From NCBI GenBank assembly GCA_017255395.1, contig JAFKDC010000008.1, positions 124,001 through 188,000 of the forward strand: DNA of 64,000 nt, written 5' to 3'. The position numbers and the translations under genes are program-made. This DNA comes from Enemella evansiae (GTDB taxonomy: Bacteria > Pseudomonadota > Alphaproteobacteria > Rhodobacterales > Rhodobacteraceae). Positions 1 to 10,159 of the stretch are shown here, piece by piece (the stretch's first letter is position 1; each line of letters opens with the position of its first letter). The notes beneath the pieces were generated by a model. The model did not search any database. It was not told the DNA's origin and was given only the letters and a program-made list of their open reading frames with translations.

Positions 1-1
1 C

Positions 2-436
2 GACGAACCGACGACGGCGCTGGACGTGACCGTGCAGGCACAGATCCTCGCCCTGCTCGACGCGCTGCGGCGCGAGCGCGGGCTGGCCATCGTCTTCATC
101 ACCCATGACTTTGGCGTGGTGGCGCAGCTTTGCGACCGGGTGGCGGTGATGTACGCAGGGCGCATCGTCGAGGAAGGCCCGACGCAGGCGGTGCTGGATG
201 CTGCGGCGCATCCCTACACCCGCCGCCTGATCGCCTGCGTGCCCGAACTGGGCGGCGGCCAGCGCGCGCTTGAGGCTATCCCCGGCCTGCCGCCCTCGGT
301 CGACGACCTGCCGCCGGGCTGCGCCTTCGCCCCCCGCTGCCGCAAGGCGACCGAAGCCTGCACCGAAGCACCGATCCCGCTGGAGGGCACCGCCCGCAAG
401 GTCCGCTGCATCCACCCCGAGGAGGACGTCGCATGA
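2..436 (+). CDS. Peptide ABC transporter ATP-binding protein (DppD/OppD-like), 5' truncated
   Basis: C-terminal part of an ATPase energising di/oligopeptide import at the cytoplasmic face of the inner membrane. The window opens inside the Walker B region (DEPTTALD), followed by the H-loop (FITHDFGVV) and the C-terminal oligopeptide/HPY domain with its paired cysteines ([18 protein letters not shown]), which marks the DppD/DppF/OppD/OppF class. The Walker A and ABC signature lie outside the window. The stop overlaps the ATG of the next ATPase by four bases (ATGA), so the two are probably translationally coupled and form the usual heterodimer. The permease and binding-protein genes should lie upstream. 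The family is clear; the substrate cannot be told from this fragment. Confidence 0.93.
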   Translation, partial: DEPTTALDVTVQAQILALLDALRRERGLAIVFITHDFGVVAQLCDRVAVMYAGRIVEEGPTQAVLDAAAHPYTRRLIACVPELGGGQRALEAIPGLPPSVDDLPPGCAFAPRCRKATEACTEAPIPLEGTARKVRCIHPEEDVA

Positions 437-1392
437 CCATCGCCCTGCATGTCACCGACCTGTCCAAGACCTTCCCGCTGCGCTCCGGCCTCTTCGGCAG
501 GTCCCGCGAAGGCGTGCGCGCCGTGCGGCCCGTCTCCTTCGCCGTAAGCGAAGGCGAAACCCTCGGCATCGTTGGCGAGTCGGGGTGCGGCAAGTCCACG
601 CTGGCACGGATGCTGGTGGGCCTGCTGGAACCCTCGACCGGCCAGATCGAGATCGCCGGCAAGGCGCTGGACACCGCCGACCCGGCGGCCTTCGGCAGGC
701 TCATCCAGTACGTCTTTCAGGACCCGATCTCCTCGCTGAACCCCCGCAAGTCGATCCGCCAGATCATGGAGGTGCCGCTGAAGCGCCTCCACGGCATGGA
801 CAAGGCGCAAAGAGACGCCCGCATCGCCGAGATCTTCGACAGCGTGAACCTGCGCGAGACCTTCCTCGACCGCTACCCGCACGAGTTCTCGGGCGGGCAG
901 GCACAGCGCATCGGCATCGCCCGCGGGCTGGCCGCCAGCCCCCGCATCATGGTGCTGGACGAGCCGGTCTCGGCGCTGGATGTCTCGGTGCAGGCGCAGG
1001 TGCTGAACCTGCTGGCGGCGCTGCGCGAGAAATACACCCTGACCTACCTCTTCATCAGCCACGACCTCGCCGTGGTCGAGGCGGTCAGCGACCGGGTCAT
1101 GGTGTTGTATTTCGGCGCGGTGGTCGAGATCGGCGACGCGAAACGCATTTTCAAGACGCCCCGCCACCCCTATACGAAACTTCTGGCGGCAAGCGCGCCG
1201 GTCGTGGGCCGCCCCCTGACCCCGCCCGAGCAGAGGGGCACCGAACTGCCCGACCCGCTGAACCCGCCGCCGGGCTGCGCCTTCGCCGGACGCTGCCCCA
1301 AGGCGACCGACCTCTGCCGCACCGAGGACCCGGCGCTGAGAGACATGGGAGAGGACCACCTTGCCGCCTGCCACCACCCGAACGCCCCCTGA
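433..1392 (+). CDS. Peptide ABC transporter ATP-binding protein (DppF/OppF-like)
   Basis: 319-residue ATPase, full length for the DppF/OppF family. Visible are Walker A (GESGCGKST, about residue 50), the Q-loop (FQDP), the signature (HEFSGGQAQR), Walker B (MVLDEPVSALD), the H-loop (FISHDLAVV) and the C-terminal HPY domain with the PPGCAFAGRCPKA cysteine pair. It would hydrolyse ATP to drive di/oligopeptide uptake together with the upstream ATPase. It overlaps that gene by four bases and is itself overlapped by the start of the downstream FadR-type regulator, so all three probably share an mRNA. The peptide specificity is not visible. Confidence 0.95.
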   Translation: MTIALHVTDLSKTFPLRSGLFGRSREGVRAVRPVSFAVSEGETLGIVGESGCGKSTLARMLVGLLEPSTGQIEIAGKALDTADPAAFGRLIQYVFQDPISSLNPRKSIRQIMEVPLKRLHGMDKAQRDARIAEIFDSVNLRETFLDRYPHEFSGGQAQRIGIARGLAASPRIMVLDEPVSALDVSVQAQVLNLLAALREKYTLTYLFISHDLAVVEAVSDRVMVLYFGAVVEIGDAKRIFKTPRHPYTKLLAASAPVVGRPLTPPEQRGTELPDPLNPPPGCAFAGRCPKATDLCRTEDPALRDMGEDHLAACHHPNAP

Positions 1393-2125
1393 ACCGAAAC
1401 GCAGCCGCCCCGCGCAGGTGGCCGAAGCCATCAAGTCCTGGGTGGTGGAACAGGGCCTGACGGCGGGCGACCGGCTGCCGGGCGAGGCCGAGCTGATGGC
1501 CCGCTTCGGCATGGCCAAGGGCACCATCCGCGAAGCCATGCGCATTCTCGAGGCGCAGGGCCTGATTAAGACCCGCACCGGCCCCGGCGGCGGCAACTTC
1601 GTGCACGAGGTCAGCCGCGCCCGGGCCAAGGCGCTGCTCGGGAACTACTTCTACTTCAAGGACCTGACCATCGGCGACATCTACCGCCTGCGCCTCGCGC
1701 TGGAACCGGAGCTCGCCGCCTCGCTGGCCGGCACGCTGGACGAGGACACGCTGACCCGGCTCGAAGAGAACATCTCCGAATACGCCGAACCCTCCAAGAC
1801 GCTCGAGGAAGAGGCCGCCCAGCACGTCGCCTCCCTGCGCTTCCACGCCCTGCTGGCGGAACAGTCCGACAACCCGCTCCTGGGCTTCATCATCGACTTC
1901 ATGGTGAACCTGCTCTCGGACCTGACGGTCCACCGCCACCTCTACGAGCCGCCCAACGCCGAACTCTGGCGCCGCGGCACCGACTACCAGACCCGCCTCG
2001 TCATGGCGCTGCGCGAAGGCGACGCCGGCGCCGCCCGCGCGATCATGACCGCCCACATGGAAACCGCCTGGGGCCTCATGCGCGGACAGGAAGTCCGCAT
2101 GATGCAACGCTTCATCAAGGAATGA
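1361..2125 (+). CDS. FadR-subfamily GntR transcriptional regulator
   Basis: 254-residue regulator. An N-terminal winged helix (residues about 15-80, with LPGEAELMARFGMAKGTIRE and EAQGLIKTRTGPGG) is followed by an all-helical FCD ligand-binding domain (about 95-240). I chose the TTG start at 1361 because GGGAGAGG lies six bases upstream; no ATG serves better. The gene begins inside the 3' end of the peptide-transporter ATPase, so it is cotranscribed with the transporter and is likely its local regulator. FCD regulators usually sense organic acids or amino acids and often bind metal through conserved His/Asp. The ligand here is unknown. Confidence 0.9.
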   Translation: MPPATTRTPPEPKRSRPAQVAEAIKSWVVEQGLTAGDRLPGEAELMARFGMAKGTIREAMRILEAQGLIKTRTGPGGGNFVHEVSRARAKALLGNYFYFKDLTIGDIYRLRLALEPELAASLAGTLDEDTLTRLEENISEYAEPSKTLEEEAAQHVASLRFHALLAEQSDNPLLGFIIDFMVNLLSDLTVHRHLYEPPNAELWRRGTDYQTRLVMALREGDAGAARAIMTAHMETAWGLMRGQEVRMMQRFIKE

Positions 2126-2192
2126 GCCACGCCGCCCCGCAGATCAGGGCCGCCGCAATCCATCCCAAGCCGCCGCATCGCCACCACCCTCC

Positions 2193-2220
2193 GGGCTTCT
2201 TCTCTGGAAAAATACTCCCG
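2193..2220 (+). repeat. Dispersed element copy 1 (CTTCTTCT ... AAATA)
   Basis: Reads GGGCTTCTTCTCTGG, then AAAAATACTCCCG. It matches eight other intergenic copies in this window (2309, 8958, 13968 reverse, 14028, 16161, 44525 reverse, 44564 and their pairs). Function unknown. Confidence 0.65.
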
Positions 2221-2308
2221 CACACCGGCCGCCCCGCAGGCCCCGCCCGCCATGGCACCCCCGCGACCGCGCCCCAAGCGCGCCAGTCACCCCTCTATCC
2301 GCAATCCC

Positions 2309-2338
2309 TGGCTTCTTCTTGGTCCAAATACCGAAATC
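2309..2338 (+). repeat. Dispersed element copy 2
   Basis: Reads TGGCTTCTTCTTGGTCC, then AAATACCGAAATCCGA. The 3' part (ATCCGAC then GCAG) is also found in the copy at 8958, so similarity runs past the pyrimidine core. Confidence 0.65.
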
Positions 2339-2459
2339 CGACAGCAGCCCCAGCCACAGACGTCCGCTCAGAGACGAACGTCACTCCGCAAATAGCATCC
2401 GGCAACAGGCCCACCACCGCACCCGGATCAAGCGCGACCCTGCGCCCGGAAACGCCCCG

Positions 2460-3560
2460 TCAGCCCCGGGCGAAGCGCTCCGGTGACAGCGCCGCCAGCG
2501 TGTCCGCATCCAGCGCGGGCTTCCCGCCAAGGCACAGCGCCGCCGTCAGCGCCGCCAGCGCGGGCGCGGTCTGCACCCCGTAGCCGCCCTGCCCCGCCAG
2601 CCAGAAAAACCCCGGCGCCAGCGGGTCCATGCCCACCACCGGCGTCTTGTCGGCCACGAAGCTCCGCAGCCCGGCCCAGGAATGCGAGGGGCGCACCAGC
2701 GGCACGTCGACCATCTGCGAAAACCGGTCCAGCCCCTCGGCCAGCACCATGTCGTCGGGCCAGGCGTCGCCCGGCTCCACCGGGTCCTCGTCCGCCGGAG
2801 AGATCATCAGCCGCCCGCCGTCGGGCTTGGCGTACCACGTGTCCGCCACCGACCCGAAGAGCGGCCAGCGCCCGACCTCCTCCGCCGGGTTCGGCACCGC
2901 CATCAGCACGGCGGAGCGCCGCTTCGGCACCAATCCGACCGGCGGCAGACCGGCCAGCGCCGCCACCCGATCGGCCCAGGCGCCCGCCGCGTTGACCACG
3001 ATATCGGCGGTCAGAACTTCGCCGGCCGCCTCGATGCGCCAGCCCGCGCCGTCGCGCGCCAGCGCCGTGACCGGCGCCCCGGTCTTCAGCGTGCCACCCC
3101 GCTGCCGCATCAGCCGCAGGCAGCCCTGCAACAGCCGGTCCACGTCGATATCCTGCGCGTCGCGCTCCAACACGACCCCCTCGATCCGCTCGACACGCAG
3201 GATCGGCACGATCTCGACCGCCTCGCGCGCCGTCATCCGCTCCAGCCCCGAGGACCCGGCGGCATAGTCCTCCAGCGCCGCCATCTCCTCGGGCCCCGCC
3301 AGCATCAGGGCGCCGCGCGGGCCGAGGACGCTCTCGCCCAGCAGCCCGCCTTCCAGCGCCGGCCCGGCGGTGGCATTCAGCACCCGCAGCACCGCGTTGC
3401 CGTAGTTGCGAATGTACAGCGCCGCCGAGCGCCCGGTCGAATGGTAGCCCGGCTGCGACTCTGTCTCGAGCACGGTCACCTGCGCGTCAGAAGCCAGCGC
3501 CGCCCCGGCGCTGATCCCGGCGATGCCTCCGCCGATGACGACGATCCGCGGCCCGCTCAT
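2460..3560 (-). CDS. FAD-dependent oxidoreductase (DAO family)
   Basis: 366 residues, a normal length for the glycine/sarcosine oxidase and D-amino-acid dehydrogenase (DAO) superfamily. The N-terminal dinucleotide motif [17 protein letters not shown] binds FAD. Further family signs are [10 protein letters not shown] after the first strand-helix unit, [10 protein letters not shown] in mid protein and [12 protein letters not shown] near the C-terminus. It probably oxidises the C-N bond of an amino acid or N-methyl amine in the cytosol. Its ATG overlaps the ureG stop by four bases, so it is the last gene of the urease operon. This hints at a substrate linked to nitrogen salvage, but that is inference. 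Confidence 0.85.
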   Translation of the reverse strand: MSGPRIVVIGGGIAGISAGAALASDAQVTVLETESQPGYHSTGRSAALYIRNYGNAVLRVLNATAGPALEGGLLGESVLGPRGALMLAGPEEMAALEDYAAGSSGLERMTAREAVEIVPILRVERIEGVVLERDAQDIDVDRLLQGCLRLMRQRGGTLKTGAPVTALARDGAGWRIEAAGEVLTADIVVNAAGAWADRVAALAGLPPVGLVPKRRSAVLMAVPNPAEEVGRWPLFGSVADTWYAKPDGGRLMISPADEDPVEPGDAWPDDMVLAEGLDRFSQMVDVPLVRPSHSWAGLRSFVADKTPVVGMDPLAPGFFWLAGQGGYGVQTAPALAALTAALCLGGKPALDADTLAALSPERFARG

Positions 3561-4168
3561 AGCCCGGCCTGCGCGCGGATTTCGGCAACCACCCGGTCGG
3601 CGCCCTCACCCGCCCGCAGCGAGGTGAAGAGGAAGGGCCGCCCGTCGCGCACCCGCGTCGCGTCGCGCTCCATCACCTCGAGCGAGGCCCCCACATGCGG
3701 CGCAAGGTCCGTCTTGTTGATCACAAGGATGTCCGAGCGCCGGATCGCGGGCCCGCCCTTGCGCGGGATCTCTTCGCCCGCCGCCACGTCGATGACGTAG
3801 ACGGTCAGGTCGGCCAGTTCCGGGCTGAAGGTGGCCGAGAGGTTGTCGCCGCCCGACTCGATCAGCACGATCTCGACCTCGGGGTGGCGCCGGACCATCT
3901 CGGCCACGGCGGCAAGGTTGATCGAGGCATCCTCGCGGATCGCCGTATGCGGACAACCGCCGGTCTCGACGCCGATCACCCGGTCGGCGGGCAGGATCTG
4001 CATGCGCATCAGCGCCTCTGCGTCTTCCTGCGTGTAGATGTCATTGGTGATCACCCCGATCGAAAACGCATCCTTCAGCCGCTCCGCCAGCCGGGCGGTA
4101 AGCGTCGTCTTTCCCGCGCCGACCGGTCCACCGATACCGATCCGGAGCGGGCCGTTCATGCCTGTCAT
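3557..4168 (-). CDS. ureG: Urease accessory GTPase UreG
   Basis: 203-residue SIMIBI GTPase that powers nickel delivery to apo-urease in the UreDFG complex. Seen: P-loop [11 protein letters not shown] near the N-terminus, the metal-binding [10 protein letters not shown] (Cys-Pro-His), ESGGDNL and the guanine-specificity NKTD. I chose the ATG at 4168, which follows AAGGAAGGAC by a normal spacing; an internal ATG at 4159 is less well placed. It is separated from ureF by 100 bp that carry a pair of perfect hairpins, unlike the tight overlaps elsewhere in the operon. The stop overlaps the next gene's start. Confidence 0.97.
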   Translation of the reverse strand: MTGMNGPLRIGIGGPVGAGKTTLTARLAERLKDAFSIGVITNDIYTQEDAEALMRMQILPADRVIGVETGGCPHTAIREDASINLAAVAEMVRRHPEVEIVLIESGGDNLSATFSPELADLTVYVIDVAAGEEIPRKGGPAIRRSDILVINKTDLAPHVGASLEVMERDATRVRDGRPFLFTSLRAGEGADRVVAEIRAQAGL

Positions 4169-4207
4169 CTCTCGTTGTCCTTCCTTCCGGCCCGACCGCC
4201 GCCGGTG

Positions 4208-4253
4208 CCGAATTCTTCCAAAGAATTCGGGCCGTTTTCCGCCACGGAAAACG
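4208..4253. repeat. Tandem hairpin pair A between ureF and ureG
   Basis: Two perfect stem-loops back to back. The first is 4208-4230, arm CCGAATTCTT, loop CCA, then the exact complement. The second is 4233-4253, arm CGTTTTCCG, loop CCA, then the exact complement. Both have the same three-base loop. They sit inside the urease operon upstream of the ureG ribosome site, so a role in mRNA processing or stability is more likely than full termination. Confidence 0.85.
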
Positions 4254-4268
4254 CCCCCGCCGCAGCCG

Positions 4269-4907
4269 TCACGACTGGAACAGGCGCGGCTCCTGAACCT
4301 CGTGCCGCATTGAGGCGATGTCCGAGGCAAAGGCGTTCGACCACAGATCCCCGGCACCCTGCCCGCGTGCCTGCCGCGCCACCATCAGGCAGAGCGGCGC
4401 AAGACCGGCCAGCACCGCCTGCGCCACGGTCTGGCCCAGCCCGATCAGGCGCTGCGCCGCCGACACGAGATTGCCCGCGAAGGCCTGCAGGTACAAGGCC
4501 GTCACCGCCTCCGTGTCCAGCCCCTGCAGGCGCGCGGCCCGGCCCAAAGCCACCGGCAGCAGCAGCGGCGGCAGGTCCAGAGCCCAGACCTCTGCGGTCA
4601 CCCGCGCGAAGGCCGCGCCCTGACGCTCGGCCTCGCGCAGGCGCTCTGCCGAAGGCTGCCATGCGCGGGCCAGGGCCTCAACCGTCGTGATGTCCCCGGC
4701 ATCGGCGGCCAGTCCGATCAGGATGGCATCCGTCCGCCCCGATCCCTCTTCCAGAATATCCCGCAGCCAGGCCGCCAGCGAGGCGGCCTCTGTGACCCGG
4801 CCCTCTGCCACCGCCGCTTCCAGCCCGTGAGAGAAGGCAAAGGCCCCCACCGGGTAGGCCGGCGAAAGCCATTGCGACAGCGTCAGCAGGCGGGCGTCAA
4901 TGGGCAT
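4269..4907 (-). CDS. ureF: Urease accessory protein UreF
   Basis: 212-residue all-helical accessory protein that bridges UreD and UreG during assembly of the nickel centre of urease. The N-terminal [20 protein letters not shown] and HGLE are the UreF hallmark, and the C-terminal region carries the conserved SDIASMRHE type motif ([19 protein letters not shown]). The start at 4907 overlaps the His-rich end of ureE by 11 bases, implying coupled translation. Length and motifs are typical and nothing is missing. The following 100-bp gap to ureG holds two hairpins. Confidence 0.96.
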   Translation of the reverse strand: MPIDARLLTLSQWLSPAYPVGAFAFSHGLEAAVAEGRVTEAASLAAWLRDILEEGSGRTDAILIGLAADAGDITTVEALARAWQPSAERLREAERQGAAFARVTAEVWALDLPPLLLPVALGRAARLQGLDTEAVTALYLQAFAGNLVSAAQRLIGLGQTVAQAVLAGLAPLCLMVARQARGQGAGDLWSNAFASDIASMRHEVQEPRLFQS

Positions 4908-5529
4908 GGTCGGTATCGTGGCGATGCCGGTGCGCGGGGTCGTCGCCCTCCTCCGCATGGCCCTGGCCGTGCGGATGGTCATGGCTCTGCGCGGGCCCGT
5001 GACGATGCGCCTGCCCATGGGCGTGGCCGTGATCCTGCGCGGGCTTGTCCGACCCGTGGTGCTGCGCATGGGCTGTGTGCCCGTGTTCATGCGCATGGGT
5101 GCGTCCGTGACCATAGGCGCCGCCCTCGGGGGTGAAGGCGCGCATGGCCTCCGTGACATCGGCGCCGAGATGTTCCAGCATGTGGCGGATCACCGGGTCG
5201 CGCTGGATCAGCAGGCAGTCGTTCAGCACCTGACACGGCGTGTGCCGGTTCCCGATATGCCATGCCAGCCGCGCCAGCGGACCGCGCACCTCCAGCACCG
5301 GCTCTTCCGCCGCGCGCACCGCCACAAGGCCGCCCTCCGCCAGCTCCAGCGCGTCGCCCTCATCCAGAGAGGTCGTCTGCGCCAGATCCACCACGAAGGA
5401 CAGCCCCGCCTCTGTCACCAGCCGTTTGCGGCGCAGGAACCGCGCCTCGTAATCCAGCACGACGCTCTGCGCCGCGCCGCTCCATGATCCGGCGCGATGC
5501 AGGATCTGCGCCACCGGCAATCCGCTCAT
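4897..5529 (-). CDS. ureE: Urease accessory protein UreE with long His-rich tail
   Basis: 210-residue nickel metallochaperone. The N-terminal peptide-binding domain (1-75) and the metal-binding domain (about 75-140, with GNRHTPCQV and the partner helix) are followed by a roughly 70-residue tail with 22 histidines, many as HGH/HAH repeats. This tail is longer than the short His tails of many UreE proteins and would store or chelate Ni2+. The start overlaps the preceding secreted-protein stop (ATGA) and the end overlaps ureF by 11 bases. The tail coding is repetitive, so it could vary in length between strains. Confidence 0.96.
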   Translation of the reverse strand: MSGLPVAQILHRAGSWSGAAQSVVLDYEARFLRRKRLVTEAGLSFVVDLAQTTSLDEGDALELAEGGLVAVRAAEEPVLEVRGPLARLAWHIGNRHTPCQVLNDCLLIQRDPVIRHMLEHLGADVTEAMRAFTPEGGAYGHGRTHAHEHGHTAHAQHHGSDKPAQDHGHAHGQAHRHGPAQSHDHPHGQGHAEEGDDPAHRHRHDTDHAH

Positions 5530-6104
5530 TCCACGACCTCCACGCTGTTGTAATCGAAGGTATCCACGCCGCCGTCGTAGCGGCTTTCGACAAACAGGCT
5601 GAACCCGAGGTCGGGCAGGTAGTGCAGGACGTCCGTCAACCCCTCGTCCGACCCGTATTCGACCTCGACCGGGATCATCCCGTAGCGGCACGCGCCGATC
5701 TGCGTCTCGGTCGCCGCACCGAACCGGTACACCTGCCGCTCCTGCGAGAAACTGCCGTCGCCACTGAAGATAACCGTGAAGCTTGCCTGCCCCCCGGGCA
5801 CGGGCAGCGGCATCTCGTCGGCGTTCATCTCGAAGGCATAGGCGCTGCGCCAGGCGTCTCCCGCTTCGAGGCTGCGCGCTTCGAGCACGTAAACCCCCTG
5901 CGCCAACAGGCTTTGCGTCCGCCCGCCCGCCGCATCGGTGAAGATCGACGTCACGATGCCCGGGCCGTCGCCCCGGGTGAAAACCTCTGTGCTGTCGCCA
6001 TCGACACCAAAGCGGATGCCGCGGTCGAGATCGGCCTGCGTCGGGCAGGCCTGCGCCGAGGCCGCGGTGCCGATCAACGCGGCCAGCAGGACGAGCGGTC
6101 TCAT
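5526..6104 (-). CDS. Exported protein of unknown function in the urease operon
   Basis: 192 residues with a cleavable signal peptide (RPLVLLAALIGTAASAQA, cut near residue 19) and two cysteines in the mature chain (CPTQ near the start and IGACRYG). I do not recognise a family. It lies between ureC and ureE, separated from ureC by 225 bp but overlapping the ureE start by four bases, so it is cotranscribed and translationally coupled with accessory genes. It is predicted to act in the periplasm. No enzymatic motif or lipobox is visible. A structural or sensing role tied to urea use is a guess. The coding sequence has the same GC bias as its neighbours. Confidence 0.8.
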   Translation of the reverse strand: MRPLVLLAALIGTAASAQACPTQADLDRGIRFGVDGDSTEVFTRGDGPGIVTSIFTDAAGGRTQSLLAQGVYVLEARSLEAGDAWRSAYAFEMNADEMPLPVPGGQASFTVIFSGDGSFSQERQVYRFGAATETQIGACRYGMIPVEVEYGSDEGLTDVLHYLPDLGFSLFVESRYDGGVDTFDYNSVEVVE

Positions 6105-6329
6105 GGCGGGGTCTCCCTGTTGTATTCTCGCAAAGCTTAACCGCGGATCACGCGGGCTTCGATAGCCAATTGCCGATGACGCCAACCGATGCCCGACGCG
6201 GATCTTGCCGACCCGGCTGACCGACACATCCCCCACATCCGCCCGGCAGTCCGCGCTACGAGGCGGGACCGAAGCATCCCCTGCGGACCAGAGGAGGCCA
6301 CCGCCATCATGAAACCGTTCCGCCATCGC

Positions 6330-8054
<1,725 letters not shown>

Positions 8055-8068
8055 CGGAAAAGACCTTT

Positions 8069-8389
8069 CTACTGGACGGCGGGATCGCGGCGGGCAAGCC
8101 GGTGTGAGTTGGAGCGGGTGACGTCGCGCAGCGGGCGCACCGCCGCCGCCATCGCCTCCTCGGGATGGGCGCCGTGCCACGCGGCGGAAAAGGCCGCACG
8201 ACCGGCCTCGGCAAAGGCGCCCTGCTTCTCGGCGACCATGCGCAGCGGCTCCATCTCCGAGACGCGCCACAGCCCCACCATGCCGAGGCTGCGCATCCAG
8301 ATGACCGCACCCGCCTCCACCGTCATCCAGGCAAGCTCGTTCGACAGGCGCATCAGCGCAAAGGGATCGTGGGACTGGGTCGTATCCAT
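8069..8389 (-). CDS. Small Ala/Met-rich protein between ureB and ureC
   Basis: 106 residues from the ATG at 8389 ([20 protein letters not shown]). An in-frame ATG 36 bp upstream is possible but less likely. The protein is rich in Ala, Met and Trp and is predicted mainly helical ([20 protein letters not shown] ... [20 protein letters not shown]). It vaguely resembles phasin-like amphipathic helical proteins, but I cannot assign a family. It has neither a signal peptide nor a convincing membrane span. It lies between the two larger urease structural genes, 86 bp after ureB and 14 bp before ureC, so it must be made with them. A chaperone or assembly role is inference. Confidence 0.82.
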   Translation of the reverse strand: MDTTQSHDPFALMRLSNELAWMTVEAGAVIWMRSLGMVGLWRVSEMEPLRMVAEKQGAFAEAGRAAFSAAWHGAHPEEAMAAAVRPLRDVTRSNSHRLARRDPAVQ

Positions 8390-8475
8390 GGCACAGGGTA
8401 TCCTTGTGAACTGGGCGCCCGCCACACCCTGCAGCGGGACGCCATCGCATCGGGCGCAACGGCGCCAGCGGGGCG

Positions 8476-8781
8476 TCAGAGGTCGCCCATGACCTGCTGG
8501 TTGAACCCGTAGATCCGGCGCGCGCCCGCCACCGGGATCAGCGCGACCTCGCGGCGCTGGCCGGGCTCGAAGCGCACCGCCGTACCGGCGGCGATATCCA
8601 GTCGCATCCCGCGCGCCGCACCCCGGTCGAAATCCAGCGCCGGGTTCGCCTCGGCGAAGTGGTAGTGGCTGCCGACCTGCACCGGGCGGTCGCCGGTATT
8701 GGCGACCATCAGCGTGATCGCCGCGCGGCCCTCGTTCAGGGTCAGCGACCCCTCGGCGGGCAGAAGCTCTCCGGGGATCAC
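8476..8781 (-). CDS. ureB: Urease beta subunit UreB
   Basis: 101-residue non-catalytic urease subunit. The GTG at 8781 gives the family N-terminus [19 protein letters not shown] and the expected length; an upstream ATG would add an unrelated extension overlapping another gene. The motif [20 protein letters not shown] and the end [14 protein letters not shown] are typical. The GTG overlaps the TGA of a 54-codon gene (GTGA), so the start is probably translationally coupled. This coupling explains the lack of a strong independent ribosome site. Confidence 0.97.
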   Translation of the reverse strand: MIPGELLPAEGSLTLNEGRAAITLMVANTGDRPVQVGSHYHFAEANPALDFDRGAARGMRLDIAAGTAVRFEPGQRREVALIPVAGARRIYGFNQQVMGDL

Positions 8782-8942
8782 CGGCCCCGCCTCGCCACGA
8801 TCACCGCCACCACGACCAGCACCCCGGCCAGCGCAAGCGTCAGCCACGATCCCGCGCCATGCGGATGCAGATGCGCGCCCTCGTGCGCCGCCGCCGCCGA
8901 AGCCGCCATGGCCAGACCCGTCGCGATCAATCCCGTTTTCAT
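8778..8942 (-). CDS. 54-residue His-rich single-pass membrane protein in the urease operon
   Basis: Small gene in a different frame from its neighbours. It encodes a signal-like N-terminus ([19 protein letters not shown]), a short His cluster ([12 protein letters not shown]), one strong transmembrane helix ([18 protein letters not shown]) and a basic end (RRGR). The basic tail suggests the C-terminus is cytoplasmic and the His cluster periplasmic. AAGGG lies about 10 bases before the ATG, and the stop overlaps the ureB GTG start by four bases, which strongly supports that it is real. The four His could bind nickel or another metal. I do not know a named family. It is short enough for automatic annotation to miss it. 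Confidence 0.8.
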   Translation of the reverse strand: MKTGLIATGLAMAASAAAAHEGAHLHPHGAGSWLTLALAGVLVVVAVIVARRGR

Positions 8943-8957
8943 CCTGTCATCCCTTCG

Positions 8958-8989
8958 TGCTTCTTCTCTGCAAAAATACGCGATCCGAC
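8958..8989 (+). repeat. Dispersed element copy 3 (between ureA and the 54-aa gene)
   Basis: Reads TGCTTCTTCTCTGC, then AAAAATACGCGATCCGAC. It is oriented opposite to the urease operon and lies in the short gap downstream of ureA. The extension ATCCGAC-GGCAG resembles copy 2. Confidence 0.65.
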
Positions 8990-9003
8990 GGCAGCCAAAG
9001 GCG

Positions 9004-9306
9004 CTACCGGATCGGGTTGTGGACCGTCACCAGCTTGGTTCCGTCCGGAAAGGTCGCCTCGACCTGAACCTCGTGGATCATCTCGGCGATGCCCTCCATG
9101 CACTGCTCGCGGCTGACCACCTCGGCCCCCGCCTGCATCAGGTCGGCCACCGACCGCCCGTCGCGCGCGCCCTCGACCACCGTATCCGTGATCAGGGCAA
9201 TCGCCTCGGGGTGGTTCAGCTTCACGCCGCGTTCCATCCGCTTGCGGGCCACCACGGCGGCCATGGCCACCAGCAGCTTGTCTTTCTCGCGAGGGGTCAG
9301 GTTCAT
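9004..9306 (-). CDS. ureA: Urease gamma subunit UreA
   Basis: 100-residue structural subunit of urease. [20 protein letters not shown] at the N-terminus, [15 protein letters not shown] and the C-terminal [16 protein letters not shown] are textbook UreA motifs, and the length is exact. It lies four bases after ureD and is followed by a 61-bp gap that contains one copy of the dispersed element and then the 54-residue gene. The subunit packs with UreB and UreC to form the (ABC)3 enzyme. Confidence 0.98.
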   Translation of the reverse strand: MNLTPREKDKLLVAMAAVVARKRMERGVKLNHPEAIALITDTVVEGARDGRSVADLMQAGAEVVSREQCMEGIAEMIHEVQVEATFPDGTKLVTVHNPIR

Positions 9307-9310
9307 CTCG

Positions 9311-10159
9311 TCACAGTCTCCACAACGTCGGAAGCCGGTCCCGGCTGAGCCGGTCCAGGATGGGCAGAAGGGTGCTGCGCAGCGCGTGGCCGTCCCCGGC
9401 CAGCAGGCGCACCACCAGAAGATCGGATCCCGGCAGGCTGGCCCCGCCAGAGGCTGGCAGAAGTGCGCGCACAGGCGCCAGCTGCGCCCCTGCGTCGGGG
9501 GCCGCATAGACGACCTGCGCCATGGCCCCGGCGCCGCCACCCAGAGCGGGCCGCGCCATCTGCGCCGCCACGTCGCCGCGCAGGAAAAGCCCGTCGGCAT
9601 ATAGCGGCAGCCCGGCCCGGAAAATCTCGATCCGGTCGCGGAACCGCACGTCATGCAACACCTCGCCCATGGCGGCGCGGCCGAAAATCACCGGCTCCAC
9701 CAGCAGGAACCGCGCGTCGGGCGCAAGCGCGACGCGCAGCCGCCGCTCCAGCCGCGCACCCTCGTAGAGGATCAGTTCCTGCGGCAGCCATAGCATCTCG
9801 GCCCCCGCTTCGGCGGCCAGCACCGTCTCGACCCGCGCCACGCCAGAGGCGGCACGGTAGGCGCGCTCTGCCGCCTGCGTGGTCAGGCACAGCGAAGAGC
9901 CCGCCCCGGCCCGGGCCTCGACCGTCAGCCGGTCGCCGCCGGTCAGCCCGCCGGAGGTGTTGATGACGATGGCCTCGATGCCCAGATCCGCCCGGCGCGG
10001 AAACAGCGCCTTCATGGCCCCCTGCGCGCGCAGGCGGTCGATGGCAGAGGTCCGGCCGCGCGCCTTGGTCGCGAGGCTCAGGTGCCCCTCGGCCCGTGGC
10101 TGCACGGACGCCACCCGCCCGTCCGTCCCTGCCGGTTCTTCGCGCATGTGCCGCGTCAC
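9311..10159 (-). CDS. ureD: Urease accessory protein UreD
   Basis: About 282 residues. UreD is the scaffold that binds apo-urease and recruits UreF/UreG for nickel insertion. Family signs are [38 protein letters not shown] and [17 protein letters not shown] chose the GTG at 10159 because AAAGGAGG ends eight bases upstream. An upstream TTG (10180) lies 5' of that site and an internal ATG (10147) is spaced too far. It is the first gene of the urease operon, diverging from urtA across a 400-bp control region. Confidence 0.95.
   Translation of the reverse strand: MTRHMREEPAGTDGRVASVQPRAEGHLSLATKARGRTSAIDRLRAQGAMKALFPRRADLGIEAIVINTSGGLTGGDRLTVEARAGAGSSLCLTTQAAERAYRAASGVARVETVLAAEAGAEMLWLPQELILYEGARLERRLRVALAPDARFLLVEPVIFGRAAMGEVLHDVRFRDRIEIFRAGLPLYADGLFLRGDVAAQMARPALGGGAGAMAQVVYAAPDAGAQLAPVRALLPASGGASLPGSDLLVVRLLAGDGHALRSTLLPILDRLSRDRLPTLWRL

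Larger units (their letters stand above)
2126..2459. other. Convergent intergenic region with two copies of the CTTCTTCT/AAATA element
   Basis: 334 bp between the ends of the FadR-type regulator (plus) and the FAD oxidoreductase (minus). I see no credible gene. It holds two same-strand copies of the dispersed pyrimidine-rich element, at 2193-2220 and 2309-2338. No clear intrinsic terminator with a U-tract was found. Confidence 0.7.
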
